From: Thiotrichales bacterium
Lineage (GTDB): Bacteria; Pseudomonadota; Gammaproteobacteria; PS1; Pseudothioglobaceae
Assembly: GCA_002698045.1 (NCBI GenBank)
Contig: NZUR01000032.1
Span: forward strand, 2,950-11,744
Direction: 5' to 3'
DNA length: 8,795 nt
Shown here: positions 1-8,610 of the stretch, in pieces
Layout of the letters: the number at the start of each line of letters is the position of its first letter
Position numbering within the stretch: the first letter of the stretch is position 1
Made by a program: the position numbers and the translations under genes
Notes under the pieces: generated by a model
The model's database searches: none
What the model was told of the DNA's origin: nothing
Seen by the model: the letters and a program-made list of their open reading frames with translations, nothing else

Positions 1-1
1 A

Positions 2-238
<237 letters not shown>

Positions 239-240
239 TA

Positions 241-1188
241 ATGAAGATAGAAAGCTCGATTAAGCAAGCCCTTAAAGACAACAATGCAACCCTAGTAGCA
301 CACTACTATGTTAGTGCAGATATTCAGACTCTCGCAGAAGAGACTGGGGGTATTGTCTCTGACTCTCTAGAAATGGCAAGATTTGGACAAAATAGTGATG
401 CAGATACTATTGTCGTTGCTGGAGTTAAATTTATGGGTGAAACCGCTAAAATTTTATCTCCTGAAAAAAGAGTTCTTGTTATAGATGATCAAGCGACCTG
501 CTCTCTAGATTTATCGTGTCCAATTAAAGACTTTTCTGCCTTTTGCGACCAAAATCCTGATCATGTAGTTGTTGTTTATGCAAATACCTCGGCGGATGTT
601 AAAGCTCGAGCAGACTGGGTTGTTACTTCAGGTAGCGCACTTAAAGTTGTTAAGCAATTACACAGTGAAGGTAAAAAAGTCCTCTGGGCCCCAGACAAAC
701 ATTTAGGACATTATGTCCAATCCAAAACTGGAGTTGAGATGCTTATATGGGATGGTGCTTGTGTTGTCCATGAAGAATTTAAAGCCGAGGGTCTTGAAAG
801 ACTTATGCAAATCCACCCAGACGCTGGAGTACTAGTCCACCCGGAGTCTCCTAAAGAGGTTATTGCACTTGCAGACGTTGTTGGTTCTACAACTCAACTA
901 ATTGAAGCTGCTGCCTCGAGACCTGAAAATACATTCATAGTTGCAACCGACAATGGTATTTTTCACAAAATGAGAGAAGTCGCACCTAACAAAAAATTCA
1001 TTGAAGCCCCAACTATGGGAGAAGGTGCGGATTGCGAATCTTGCGCTCATTGCGGCTGGATGGCAATGAACAGTCTTGAAAAGTGCCTAGATACATTAAA
1101 TACTGGAAAAAATGAAATTCAAATTAACAGCCAAATTATCGAGAAAGCGAAGCACTCTATTCATCGTTTGCTAGAATTTACTAAATAA
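241..1188 (+). CDS. nadA: Quinolinate synthase A (NadA), [4Fe-4S] enzyme
   Basis: NadA condenses iminoaspartate (made by NadB from aspartate) with dihydroxyacetone phosphate to give quinolinate, the de novo precursor of NAD. The protein is 315 residues. It aligns with E. coli NadA (347 aa) with a constant offset of 26 residues: the three cluster ligands of E. coli (C113, C200, C297) fall on C87 (ATCSLDL), C174 (GACVVHEEF) and C271 of the C265-x2-C268-x2-C271 motif. Other family blocks are [10 protein letters not shown] (20-29), DSLEMARFG (41-49), [16 protein letters not shown] (61-76), [18 protein letters not shown] (113-130), [10 protein letters not shown] (150-159) and LVHPESP (198-204). 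The shorter N-terminus is a real start: the same frame has a TAA at 217-219 and no ATG, GTG or TTG before 241. There is no clear Shine-Dalgarno, so translation probably depends on coupling to aspS, which ends at 238. No nadB or nadC is in the window. Confidence 0.97.
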   Translation: MKIESSIKQALKDNNATLVAHYYVSADIQTLAEETGGIVSDSLEMARFGQNSDADTIVVAGVKFMGETAKILSPEKRVLVIDDQATCSLDLSCPIKDFSAFCDQNPDHVVVVYANTSADVKARADWVVTSGSALKVVKQLHSEGKKVLWAPDKHLGHYVQSKTGVEMLIWDGACVVHEEFKAEGLERLMQIHPDAGVLVHPESPKEVIALADVVGSTTQLIEAAASRPENTFIVATDNGIFHKMREVAPNKKFIEAPTMGEGADCESCAHCGWMAMNSLEKCLDTLNTGKNEIQINSQIIEKAKHSIHRLLEFTK

Positions 1189-1210
1189 CTTTTGGAGAAA
1201 ATTAAGGTAT

Positions 1211-1951
1211 ATGGCAGGACATAGTAAATGGCATAACATCCAGCATAGAAAAGGTGCCCAAGATGCTAAGCGTGGAAAAATATTCACTAAACTCATAAAA
1301 GAGATAGTTATTGCTGCGAAAATGGGTGGCGGTGTCCTTGAAAATAATCCATCTCTGCGTGCAGTAATTGACAAAGCTCTCGCTGCTAATATGAAGCGAG
1401 ATACAATAGAAAATGCCGTCAAACGTGGCTCAGGAGATCTAGAAGGCGAAAACTATGAAGAAATCCGATATGAGGGCTATGGCCTAGGTGGTACTGCCAT
1501 TATGGTTGACTGCCTAACGGATAACAAAAACCGCACTGTTTCAGATGTAAGGCATGCATTTTCAAAGCATGGAGGCAACCTAGGTACAGATGGCTCAGTA
1601 TCATATATGTTCACAAAGCAAGGCTTTATAAGCTTTATTTCTGGCGATGAAGATGCAATTATGGAAGTTGCAATAGACTCAGGTGCAGATGATATTATTG
1701 TTAATGATGATGGCTCAATCGATGTTGTAACGAGTCCAGAGAATTTTTTCCCAGTAAAAGATGCACTTATCGCTAGCAGTCTCACACCCGAACATTCTCA
1801 GATAACTATGGAGCCAGCTAATCGTATTGATCTGAATCTCGAGGATGCTGAAAAATTTATGAAACTTATTGATAGACTTGAGGATCTTGATGATACTCAG
1901 GAGGTCTATCATAACGCAGATATTTCGGATGAATTAATGTCGCAGTTATGA
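1211..1951 (+). CDS. yebC: YebC/PmpR family protein (TACO1-like translation or transcription factor)
   Basis: Member of the YebC/PmpR/TACO1 family. Members have been described as DNA-binding transcriptional regulators, and more recently as ribosome-associated factors that help translation through difficult stretches such as polyproline; mitochondrial TACO1 activates COX1 translation. The protein has 246 residues, the same length as E. coli YebC, and is full length. Visible signatures are the N-terminal [20 protein letters not shown] and [11 protein letters not shown] (1-31), [19 protein letters not shown] (87-105), [19 protein letters not shown] (107-125) and the C-terminal [13 protein letters not shown] (227-239). 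Two purine-rich sites precede the ATG: GGAG at 1194-1197 (13 nt away) and AAGG at 1204-1207 (3 nt away). Neither spacing is ideal, but the MAGHSKW start is diagnostic. The gene is 22 nt after nadA, and its TGA overlaps the purL ATG. The ruvC gene that follows yebC in enterobacteria is absent. Confidence 0.97.
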   Translation: MAGHSKWHNIQHRKGAQDAKRGKIFTKLIKEIVIAAKMGGGVLENNPSLRAVIDKALAANMKRDTIENAVKRGSGDLEGENYEEIRYEGYGLGGTAIMVDCLTDNKNRTVSDVRHAFSKHGGNLGTDGSVSYMFTKQGFISFISGDEDAIMEVAIDSGADDIIVNDDGSIDVVTSPENFFPVKDALIASSLTPEHSQITMEPANRIDLNLEDAEKFMKLIDRLEDLDDTQEVYHNADISDELMSQL

Positions 1952-4900
1952 TTTCATTTCATTCGGGGATTCAAGCACTTCGAAAATTTAAAGTAAAAGC
2001 AGTAAATGAGAAAATTAGCTCAAAATTTTCTGACTTAAACCTACTATCTACCGAATATATTCACTTTATTGAAACAGAAAAAGAACTTAATTCTAAAAAT
2101 AAAAAAAATCTAGACAAACTCTTAAATTACACTCCTCAATTAACCCTCCTAAAGAAGTCTGAAAATATTATAGTTATACCAAGACTTGGAACCATATCAC
2201 CATGGTCATCAAAGGCAACTGATATAGTACATCTATGCGGAATGACTGAAATCAAAAGAATAGAACGAGGTGTTATTTATCACTTCAATCGACAAATTAC
2301 AAAGAGCGAGCTAGTTAACATTCTAAAGGTCATCATGGACAAGATGACTGAATCTCATCTCAAAGATCTTAATGATGCAAATTTTCTTTTTGATGAACTT
2401 AAACCAAAATCCTTCAATAGCATTGACATTCTTACCCAAGGTAAATTAGCAATTAATAATGCTAATATTGAACTAGGACTTGCATTGAGTGCTGGTGAAA
2501 TAGATTACCTATATGGTCGTTTTAGTGAATTGCAGCGAAATCCTAGGGATATTGAACTGATGATGTTTGCTCAAGCCAACTCAGAGCACTGTAGACACAA
2601 AATTTTTAATGCAGACTGGACAATAGATTCAGAAAAGCAAGCGATTTCACTTTTTGGGATGATTAAACATACTTATCATAAAAACCCTAAAGGCTTGCTA
2701 TCTGTTTATAGTGACAATTCAGCAGTTATGACTGGCTATCAATCAACATTCTTTGAGCCGAATAAAGAAGGTATTTACAAGTCAAAAATAGCCCATAAAG
2801 CGGTCTTAATGAAAGTTGAAACACACAATCACCCAACCGCTATTGCACCGGACCCTGGAGCTGCAACTGGCTCAGGAGGTGAAATCAGAGATGAAGGTGC
2901 AACTGGAAGAGGCTCAAAACCAAAGGCAGGTCTCTGCGGCTTTTCAGTATCCAATCTAAAAATACCTCATGCCTTGAACCCTTGGGAAAAGGATTATGGG
3001 AAGCCAAAACAGATCGCCTCAGCTCTAGATATCATGATTGAAGGGCCATTAGGAGCGGCAGCGTTTAATAATGAATTTGGTAGGCCAAACACTTGTGGTT
3101 ATTTTAGAACCTATGAACAAAAAACTAGCAATAATGAAATCAGGGGTTATCACAAACCTATCATGCTTGCTGGAGGTATTGGCAATATTAAAGAAGATCA
3201 CGTGGAAAAGGGATTGATTTCTGCTGGAGATAAACTGGTAGTTCTTGGTGGCCCTGCAATGCTAATAGGACTTGGAGGAGGTGCCGCCTCAAGTATAGGG
3301 AGCGGCGAGCAAAGTGAAGACCTTGACTTTGCTTCAGTACAACGCGCTAACCCTGAAATGCAAAGACGCGCCCAAGAAGTTATTAACTGCTGTATAAATT
3401 TAGATGAAAATAACCCCATTGTTTCTATACACGATATTGGAGCTGGAGGACTTTCTAATGGGATCCCAGAGCTTGTTAATGACTCCATGAGGGGCGCTTA
3501 TCTTCAATTAAGAAATATCCCAAATGATGAAAAAAAAATGTCTCCATTGGAGATATGGTGCAACGAATCTCAGGAAAGATATGTACTTGCCATTAAAGCA
3601 GAAAGTGTTCCATTATTTAGTGAGATATGTTCAAGAGAAAGAGCACTATTTTCGATTTTAGGAGAGGCTACTGAAAATCAACATTTGACGGTGGAAGATT
3701 CTCACTTTAACAATAAGCCAATTGATCTTGAGATGTCATTGCTTTTTGGATCAACCCCGAAAACACTGATAAATGCTCAGTCTATCTTTAACACTGAAAC
3801 AGAATTTAGTAATTCAGAGATTAGGCTTGATGAAGCTATTGATCGACTATTAAAATTACCGACAATTGCAAGTAAAAACTTCTTAGTCACTATTGGTGAT
3901 AGAACTGTTACTGGATTAATTGCCAGAGACCAAATGGTTGGTCCATGGCAAGTTCCAGTTTCCGACTGTGCAATTTCATTATCTGACTATACTGGATATC
4001 AAGGTGAAGCAATGTCGATTGGTGAAAAAACACCTCTTGCTCTTATTGATGCTTCAGCTGCAGCTAGAATGAGTGTTGGTGAAGCACTGACCAATTTAAT
4101 GAGCGCCTATATTGAAGACATAAGCCACATTAACCTATCAGCAAACTGGATGTGTGCAAGCGGCTTTCCAGGCGAAGATGCTAAGCTTTATGAAGCTGTA
4201 AAAGCAATTGGATTAGAGCTTTGCCCTGCTCTAGGATTAACAATACCAGTCGGAAAAGATTCAATGTCTATGAGAAGCAGTTGGAGTGAGAATGGGCAAG
4301 AAAAATCAGTAACTGCACCACTCTCTCTTATTGTCAGTGCATTCTCTAAAACTCCTGATGCTAGAATTCAAATTACCCCCCTACTCGATACTGAAATTGA
4401 GTCTGAACTTTTATTGATTGATCTAGGATTTGGAAAAAATAGAATGGGAGGTTCTTGCTTGGCTCAGGTATACAACCAAATAGGAAAGTCTCCCCCGGAT
4501 CTTGATGATTCAAAACTGTTTGCTAATTTCTTTTCATTGATTAATCAGTTCAATAAAGAAGGATTAATAAGTGCTTATCATGACCGATCCGATGGAGGTG
4601 CAATAACTACATTACTGGAAATGGCTTTTGCATCGCACTGCGGGTTAGATATTCAAACCACTGATCCTATTTTTGAGCTATTTAATGAAGAGTTAGGATG
4701 CGTTATCCAAGTTCCTATTATTAATAAATCTCAAGTCCTTGAAAGGATTGAAAAAATAGGGCTTAATGAATGCACAATCTCTATTGCTAAGATTAACGAT
4801 TCAGACGAAATACTAATTTATCAAAAAGGTCAGTTGTTATTTAGTGATAAACGTGAAAATCTTCAATATAAATGGTCTTCAACCTCCTTTGAGATTTCTA

Positions 4901-5790
4901 AATTGAGAGATAACCCAATATGTGCCGATTCAGAAAATAAGCAGCTACTAGTTAGCTCAAATGGTTTACAAGTTACACCAAGTTTTGATATCAATAAATC
5001 TATTAGCGCTCCTTATATAAATGTTGGTAAAAAACCAAAAATTGCAATTTTAAGGGAGCAAGGAGTTAATGGTCATATTGAGATGGCTGCCGCCTTTACT
5101 AAGGCTGGCTTTGATGCAAGTGATGTTCATATGAGTGAAATTCTATCAGGTAAAACTTCACTTTCAATATTTCAAGGAATGGCAGCCTGTGGGGGTTTTT
5201 CTTATGGAGATGTCTTGGGTGCAGGAAGAGGTTGGGCTAACTCTATTCTATTTAATAGTCAAGCCAAAGATGAGTTCAGTGAATTCTTTTCTAGAACTGA
5301 TAGCTTCACATTAGGTGTTTGTAATGGCTGTCAAATGATTTCAAATCTTAAAGAGATTATTCCTGGGTCTGAAAACTGGCCTTCCTTTGAACGTAATACC
5401 TCCGAGCAGTTTGAAGCTCGATTTACAAGCGTTCAAATTCAAAAATCAAACTCCCTATTTTTTGATGAAATGGCAGGCTCTATAATGCCAATTGCGATTG
5501 CACATGGAGAAGGAAAGGCTTGCTTCAACTCTGCAACTGAAAGTAAAGACAATATCGCGATGCAATATGTTAATTATCATGGCAAACCTACACAAACTTA
5601 CCCTCATAACCCAAATGGATCTGAAAGTGCAGTTGCAAGTCTTTGCAATGAGTCTGGAAGGGTTACCATTATGATGCCTCACCCTGAACGCGTCTTTAGG
5701 GCTATACAAAATTCATGGCATCCAGATGATTGGAAAGAGAGGTCGCCATGGATGAGAATGTTTGAAAATGCAAGAAAGTGGATTGGATAA
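1948..5790 (+). CDS. purL: Phosphoribosylformylglycinamidine synthase, large single-chain form (FGAM synthase)
   Basis: PurL catalyses the fourth step of purine synthesis: FGAR + ATP + glutamine to FGAM. At 1280 residues it is the full-length single-chain form (E. coli 1295), so no purQ or purS is needed. The N-terminal PurS-like domain covers about 1-150 with [13 protein letters not shown] (81-93) and [10 protein letters not shown] linker with [14 protein letters not shown] (205-218) follows. Two AIRS-like halves cover about 220-600, with the nucleotide/FGAR loop from [20 protein letters not shown] (291-310) onward and [11 protein letters not shown] (494-504), and about 640-990 with [19 protein letters not shown] (768-775) and YHDRSDGGA (877-885). 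The C-terminal class I glutaminase domain (about 1028-1280) has nucleophile C1125 in GVCNGCQ and H1245/E1247 in MPHPERVF. The start overlaps the yebC stop as ATGA, with no clear Shine-Dalgarno. The N-terminus aligns with E. coli PurL from near residue 1, so the start is secure. An A9 tract lies at 3530-3538. Confidence 0.98.
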   Translation: MISFHSGIQALRKFKVKAVNEKISSKFSDLNLLSTEYIHFIETEKELNSKNKKNLDKLLNYTPQLTLLKKSENIIVIPRLGTISPWSSKATDIVHLCGMTEIKRIERGVIYHFNRQITKSELVNILKVIMDKMTESHLKDLNDANFLFDELKPKSFNSIDILTQGKLAINNANIELGLALSAGEIDYLYGRFSELQRNPRDIELMMFAQANSEHCRHKIFNADWTIDSEKQAISLFGMIKHTYHKNPKGLLSVYSDNSAVMTGYQSTFFEPNKEGIYKSKIAHKAVLMKVETHNHPTAIAPDPGAATGSGGEIRDEGATGRGSKPKAGLCGFSVSNLKIPHALNPWEKDYGKPKQIASALDIMIEGPLGAAAFNNEFGRPNTCGYFRTYEQKTSNNEIRGYHKPIMLAGGIGNIKEDHVEKGLISAGDKLVVLGGPAMLIGLGGGAASSIGSGEQSEDLDFASVQRANPEMQRRAQEVINCCINLDENNPIVSIHDIGAGGLSNGIPELVNDSMRGAYLQLRNIPNDEKKMSPLEIWCNESQERYVLAIKAESVPLFSEICSRERALFSILGEATENQHLTVEDSHFNNKPIDLEMSLLFGSTPKTLINAQSIFNTETEFSNSEIRLDEAIDRLLKLPTIASKNFLVTIGDRTVTGLIARDQMVGPWQVPVSDCAISLSDYTGYQGEAMSIGEKTPLALIDASAAARMSVGEALTNLMSAYIEDISHINLSANWMCASGFPGEDAKLYEAVKAIGLELCPALGLTIPVGKDSMSMRSSWSENGQEKSVTAPLSLIVSAFSKTPDARIQITPLLDTEIESELLLIDLGFGKNRMGGSCLAQVYNQIGKSPPDLDDSKLFANFFSLINQFNKEGLISAYHDRSDGGAITTLLEMAFASHCGLDIQTTDPIFELFNEELGCVIQVPIINKSQVLERIEKIGLNECTISIAKINDSDEILIYQKGQLLFSDKRENLQYKWSSTSFEISKLRDNPICADSENKQLLVSSNGLQVTPSFDINKSISAPYINVGKKPKIAILREQGVNGHIEMAAAFTKAGFDASDVHMSEILSGKTSLSIFQGMAACGGFSYGDVLGAGRGWANSILFNSQAKDEFSEFFSRTDSFTLGVCNGCQMISNLKEIIPGSENWPSFERNTSEQFEARFTSVQIQKSNSLFFDEMAGSIMPIAIAHGEGKACFNSATESKDNIAMQYVNYHGKPTQTYPHNPNGSESAVASLCNESGRVTIMMPHPERVFRAIQNSWHPDDWKERSPWMRMFENARKWIG

Positions 5791-5824
5791 TATTTTTTAA
5801 AAAAAATTAAATAAATATACAGAA

Positions 5825-6484
5825 ATGACGCCACACAAAATCATCAAAAGCAATAGAAGAACACTCAGTATTTCAGTTAATGACAATGCTGAGCTTATAG
5901 TTCGCGCTCCAAAAAGAGTATCAAATGACCAAATTAAAGAGTTTATTACTGAAAAAGCGAACTGGATTAGCAATAAGCAGACTTTAATAAGGGCTCGTCT
6001 TAATGATGTCAAGAAAGAACAAAAAATGCACCTCTATTTAGGAGACCTCTTTCCAATAAAAATAGCCCAAACCGAAGACAGAGAAATTATATTTAATGGC
6101 AAAGAATTTATAACTACTACTCAAAATAAGGATGCATTAAATTTATCTTTAAAGTCCTGGTATAAAAAAAAATTCAAAGAAGTTGCGATACCGCGTTTAT
6201 TTTATTTTGCTAATAAACACAATTTAAAAATTAATCAAGTTAGAGTCAAGGAGCAAAAAACACTCTGGGGGTCGTGCTCTTCTAAAAATAATATCAATTT
6301 GAACTACCTATTAATTATGGCGCCATTAAAGGTGATTGACTATGTAATTATTCATGAGTTAGTTCACACTATTCATAAAAATCACTCTGCAAATTTTTGG
6401 AAGTCTGTTGAATCAATAATGCCCAACTATGATGATGCTAGGCATTGGCTAAAGGAAAACGGATATAAGTTAAGAAACTTATAG
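5825..6484 (+). CDS. YgjP-like (DUF45/SprT-like) zinc metallopeptidase domain protein
   Basis: A 219-residue protein of the YgjP-like metallopeptidase family (formerly DUF45); the physiological substrate is not established. The zinc site is HELVH at 177-181 (H177, E178, H181), with the likely third ligand H187 in NHSANFW, the usual HExxH...H-x3-FW layout. Just upstream is the family block LWGSCSSKNNINLNYLLIMA (147-166). The N-terminal half (1-100) is a variable beta-rich region with VNDNAELIVRAPKRV, typical of the family. There is no signal peptide or membrane segment, so it should be cytoplasmic. The ATG is the first possible start after an in-frame TAA at 5798-5800; no clear Shine-Dalgarno precedes it. 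It lies 34 nt after purL with no convincing terminator between, so it may be read from the same transcript. An A9 run lies at 6164-6172 (residues YKKKF). It converges with grxD, 13 nt away. Confidence 0.88.
   Translation: MTPHKIIKSNRRTLSISVNDNAELIVRAPKRVSNDQIKEFITEKANWISNKQTLIRARLNDVKKEQKMHLYLGDLFPIKIAQTEDREIIFNGKEFITTTQNKDALNLSLKSWYKKKFKEVAIPRLFYFANKHNLKINQVRVKEQKTLWGSCSSKNNINLNYLLIMAPLKVIDYVIIHELVHTIHKNHSANFWKSVESIMPNYDDARHWLKENGYKLRNL
6464..6483. terminator. AT-rich perfect stem-loop at the convergent gene ends (possible weak terminator)
   Basis: TATAAGTT (6464-6471) and AACTTATA (6476-6483) form a perfect 8-bp stem with a 4-nt AAGA loop. It covers the last codons and part of the TAG of the peptidase gene. 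On the plus strand no T-run follows. Read on the minus strand, after grxD, the stem is followed by TCCGTTTTCCTTT, a loose T-rich tail. The stem has only one G-C pair, so it would be weak. A second small inverted repeat, AGTTA-ATATA-TAACT, overlaps it at 6483-6497. The position between convergent genes is the main reason to call it. Confidence 0.3.
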
Positions 6485-6497
6485 TTAATATATAACT

Positions 6498-6824
6498 CTA
6501 ACCGTTATACTTCTCAACGGCCCCTTCCATAGCGGCTTTTAATGTATCTTGCTCTGCCATTTCTAAAATAATATCGCCACCACCTACTAATTCAGAATTG
6601 AAGTAGATTTGTGGAAAGGTTGGCCAGTCAGCAAAATCAGGAAGGCTTTGAAAAACTTCCTGGTCTTCAAAAATGTTGACATAAGCAAACTCAACACCGG
6701 TTGAAGCTAATGTTTGAGAGGCTCGAGCAGAGAAACCACATTGAGGAAACTGAGGCGTTCCTTTCATATAAATTACGATTGCAGCGCTATCAACTTGTTT
6801 TTGAATTTTTTCTAATACGTCCAA
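6498..6824 (-). CDS. grxD: Monothiol glutaredoxin, CGFS type (Grx4)
   Basis: Grx4-type monothiol glutaredoxin, which binds a glutathione-ligated [2Fe-2S] cluster, usually as a dimer, and takes part in Fe-S cluster delivery and iron sensing. The 108 residues form one glutaredoxin domain with the CGFS active site at 29-32, K21 and T23 (MKGTP) for glutathione contact, WPTFPQ at 67-72 with the cis-proline P71, and GGGD at 81-84. The length is close to E. coli GrxD (115). The start is TTG, not ATG, at 6824-6822. It is chosen because a GGAG lies 7 nt upstream, the N-terminus (VLEKIQKQV) aligns with E. coli IEKIQRQI at nearly the same distance from the start, and no in-frame ATG lies between it and the promoter. 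A promoter of its own separates it from the methyltransferase gene upstream. Confidence 0.96.
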   Translation of the reverse strand: MDVLEKIQKQVDSAAIVIYMKGTPQFPQCGFSARASQTLASTGVEFAYVNIFEDQEVFQSLPDFADWPTFPQIYFNSELVGGGDIILEMAEQDTLKAAMEGAVEKYNG

Positions 6825-6831
6825 TATAATA

Positions 6832-6835
6832 CTCC
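6832..6835 (-). promoter_or_regulatory. Shine-Dalgarno site of grxD supporting a TTG start
   Basis: On the minus strand GGAG is followed by the 7-nt spacer TATTATA and then TTG GAC GTA. It is one of the few canonical ribosome binding sites in this window, and it fixes the non-ATG start of grxD. Confidence 0.65.
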
Positions 6836-6851
6836 AGATATTTTTCCAACT

Positions 6852-6881
6852 ATTTTAGTATAGTATTAGGCTGACTGTAAA
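6852..6881 (-). promoter_or_regulatory. Sigma70-like promoter for grxD
   Basis: On the minus strand, TTTACA (6881-6876; 5 of 6 matches to TTGACA) and TAAAAT (6857-6852; 5 of 6 matches to TATAAT) are separated by 18 nt. Transcription would begin near 6845, giving a leader of about 20 nt that contains the GGAG site. This sits inside the 71-nt gap between the methyltransferase stop and grxD, so grxD can be expressed independently of trhO. Confidence 0.55.
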
Positions 6882-6895
6882 GATTCGTTAAACAA

Positions 6896-7486
6896 TTATT
6901 GCTTGATTGCTTGCGAAACGACATACTTTTGGCCCTGCTTTAATTTTTTGTAGTTACCAAATACTGATTTAAAATTACTTTTAATAAAATCTTTTAAGCC
7001 ATTAATTGAGACCACCGTAATACTGCCACCAGGTTTTAAAGCTTCCAAGGCATCATAAAGGATAATCGATAACTGTTCACGTCCAACCTTAGCAGGAATA
7101 TTTGAAATAATCTTGTCAAATTTAATATCATCTGGAACCTGCAAAAAAGCATCTGAAAGATAAGCCTTTGCATTGCTAATGTTGTTAAGTTTTGCATTGA
7201 AATTTGCAAGCTCAACAGCAACGAAGTCCTTGTCAACCATATGGACTTGGCCTTTTGTACAATGCTTTGCTAATGCAAGACCAATTGGACCATAGCCACA
7301 ACCCAAATCTAAACAATCATCATCAATACTAACACTAATATATTTCATCAATAGAATGGTTCCGTCGTCTATTGATCGAGGACTAAATACTCCCCACCTA
7401 GAATGCAATTTAAGGCTGCAGTCAAATAGATTGACATCGAGCACGATGTCTTTTTTTAAATTAGAAATATCTTTACGTTCAAACAT
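6896..7486 (-). CDS. RsmC-like class I SAM-dependent methyltransferase (MTS family), single domain
   Basis: A 196-residue cytoplasmic methyltransferase of the methyltransferase-small (RsmC/RlmG-like) family. It has the lead-in [17 protein letters not shown] (31-47), SAM motif [12 protein letters not shown] (60-70), an acidic residue D85 ending strand 2 (HMVDKD), and [14 protein letters not shown] (146-159). It ends [10 protein letters not shown], which matches the C-terminus of RsmC in pattern. Unlike RsmC, which has two such domains in about 340 residues, only the catalytic domain is present. Motif IV, usually NPP(F/Y) in enzymes that methylate exocyclic amines, reads S128-N129-I130-P131-A132, so the target could differ from the guanine N2 of 16S rRNA. 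The ATG overlaps the trhO stop by 8 nt (ATGTTTGA on the minus strand) with no clear Shine-Dalgarno, suggesting translational coupling and a shared role, perhaps in RNA modification. The substrate is unknown. A MTS-family methyltransferase is secure; a specific name is not. Confidence 0.85.
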   Translation of the reverse strand: MFERKDISNLKKDIVLDVNLFDCSLKLHSRWGVFSPRSIDDGTILLMKYISVSIDDDCLDLGCGYGPIGLALAKHCTKGQVHMVDKDFVAVELANFNAKLNNISNAKAYLSDAFLQVPDDIKFDKIISNIPAKVGREQLSIILYDALEALKPGGSITVVSINGLKDFIKSNFKSVFGNYKKLKQGQKYVVSQAIKQ

Positions 7487-8432
7487 CAGTTTGTTTTTGT
7501 TTTATTTTTGTTGAAATTATTTTATGAGCTTCATCCCCTATATGGCTTTCTCCTCGAGCCTTTGAAAGTTGGACTTGTTTTTCTCTTTCACGATATCGGC
7601 TTACCTGAGAGGAGTTCTTAGTGCCATAACAGCGAGGACATGAGGCTCCTTTTTCATAATGTGGATGCTTTTTATCTTCCTCTGTTATGGGGAATCTGCA
7701 AGCATGGCACTGATCATATTTCCCTAGTTCAAGTTTGTGCTTGACCGCAACTCTATCGTCAAAAACAAAGCATTCTCCCTCCCATAGACTTTCGGCTTCT
7801 TCAACCTCTTCAAGGTATTTTAGAATTCCACCTTGTAAATGGTAAACATTTTCAAAGCCCTCTGATTTTAAGTAAGCAGTAGACTTTTCACAGCGAATGC
7901 CACCTGTACAAAACATTGCAATCTTTTTATTTCGATATTTTTCCAAGTTATTCTTTGTGTAATTTGGAAACTCTCGAAATGTTTCAGTATTAGGATTAAT
8001 CGCACCCTTAAAACTACCGATTTCATATTCATAATTGTTTCGAGTATCAATTAAAACAACCTCAGGATCATTAATGAACTCATTCCAATCGCTTGGTTTA
8101 ACATATGTTCCAGAAGAATGCGTCGGATCAATATCAGAAATACCTAAAGTTACTATCTCTTTTTTTAACTTAACTTTGAGTCTATTAAATGGAGGCTTTA
8201 CACTATATGAGTATTTATAACTTATGTCAGCTAGCCTTTTATCGGATTGGAGATAAGCAAGAACTTCCTCAATATTGGTTTTTTCACCAGCAATAGTGCC
8301 ATTAATGCCTTCTCTAGCAAGCAATAATGTACCTCTAACATTCAATAATTCCATAAATTTCTTTAAAGGTTTCTTTATTTTTTCAAAGTCATCTAGCCTT
8401 GTAAACTTATAGAGAGCGCAAATAGTAATCAT
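7479..8432 (-). CDS. trhO: tRNA uridine(34) hydroxylase TrhO (YceA/UPF0176, rhodanese domain)
   Basis: TrhO installs 5-hydroxyuridine at position 34 of certain tRNAs in an oxygen-dependent way. This ho5U is the precursor of cmo5U (via CmoA/CmoB) or mo5U (via TrmR in Bacillus). The 317-residue protein has the N-terminal acylphosphatase-like domain (about 1-95, with [13 protein letters not shown] at 37-49 and [18 protein letters not shown] at 80-97) and a rhodanese domain (about 110-210) with [19 protein letters not shown] (126-144). The active-site loop is [11 protein letters not shown] with C175 as the likely catalytic cysteine and C181 nearby. The tail holds two CxxC pairs, C242/C245 (CHAC) and C265/C268 (CPRC), probably a zinc site, then an R/K/E-rich end. 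E. coli YceA is 350 residues with a different Cys-rich tail. The start is ATG at 8432-8430 with no clear Shine-Dalgarno. A TATAAA at 8489-8484 (minus strand) could be the -10 box, but no good -35 is seen. Confidence 0.95.
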   Translation of the reverse strand: MITICALYKFTRLDDFEKIKKPLKKFMELLNVRGTLLLAREGINGTIAGEKTNIEEVLAYLQSDKRLADISYKYSYSVKPPFNRLKVKLKKEIVTLGISDIDPTHSSGTYVKPSDWNEFINDPEVVLIDTRNNYEYEIGSFKGAINPNTETFREFPNYTKNNLEKYRNKKIAMFCTGGIRCEKSTAYLKSEGFENVYHLQGGILKYLEEVEEAESLWEGECFVFDDRVAVKHKLELGKYDQCHACRFPITEEDKKHPHYEKGASCPRCYGTKNSSQVSRYREREKQVQLSKARGESHIGDEAHKIISTKIKQKQTDV

Positions 8433-8537
8433 AATTCTGAAGTGATAGTTAATGAATCAATTTTACTATTCACTTACATAAATTTTATAATTTTTTTAGA
8501 CTAGCAAAACGACTTCTATAACTTCATGAGTGCTTAG

Positions 8538-8565
8538 TTAATTTTAATAATGAGCAGTGTATAAT
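8538..8565 (+). promoter_or_regulatory. Likely dxs promoter with a perfect TATAAT -10 box
   Basis: TATAAT at 8560-8565 is a perfect -10 hexamer. The best -35 at usable spacing is TTAATT at 8538-8543 (3 of 6 matches, 16-nt spacer), so the -35 is weak and no extended -10 is present. Transcription would begin near 8572, giving a leader of about 39 nt before dxs. It lies in the 178-nt divergent gap between trhO and dxs; no riboswitch-like or other conserved structure was seen in that gap. Confidence 0.45.
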
Positions 8566-8610
8566 GTTGTGCTTCGATTTAAAACAGTTAGCCCAATAAT
8601 TTATCTCAAA

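Noticed and set aside
241..320. NadA as an N-terminally truncated, broken gene (26 residues shorter than E. coli)
   Set aside because: All three Fe-S cysteines and the conserved core are present at a constant offset, and only the variable N-terminal extension is missing.
1171..1422. Open frame of 83 codons on the minus strand
   Set aside because: It lies opposite the start of yebC, a secure gene, and its translation shows no recognisable domain.
3198..3488. Open frame of 96 codons on the minus strand inside purL
   Set aside because: It lies opposite a highly conserved part of PurL, with proline/serine-rich low-complexity content as expected from the complement of glycine-rich codons.
5791..5810. 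T6A8 palindromic run between purL and the peptidase gene as a rho-independent terminator
   Set aside because: The pairing is only A-T with no loop and no G-C stem, so it would not form a stable terminator hairpin. It looks like ordinary AT-rich spacer.
8035..8220. Open frame of 61 codons on the plus strand within trhO
   Set aside because: It is opposite the conserved trhO coding sequence, with no start signals or recognisable product.
8433..8610. Small RNA, riboswitch or regulatory leader in the trhO-dxs gap
   Set aside because: Only promoter-like boxes were found. The leader before dxs would be about 39 nt, too short for a typical riboswitch, and no stable GC-containing stem was seen.
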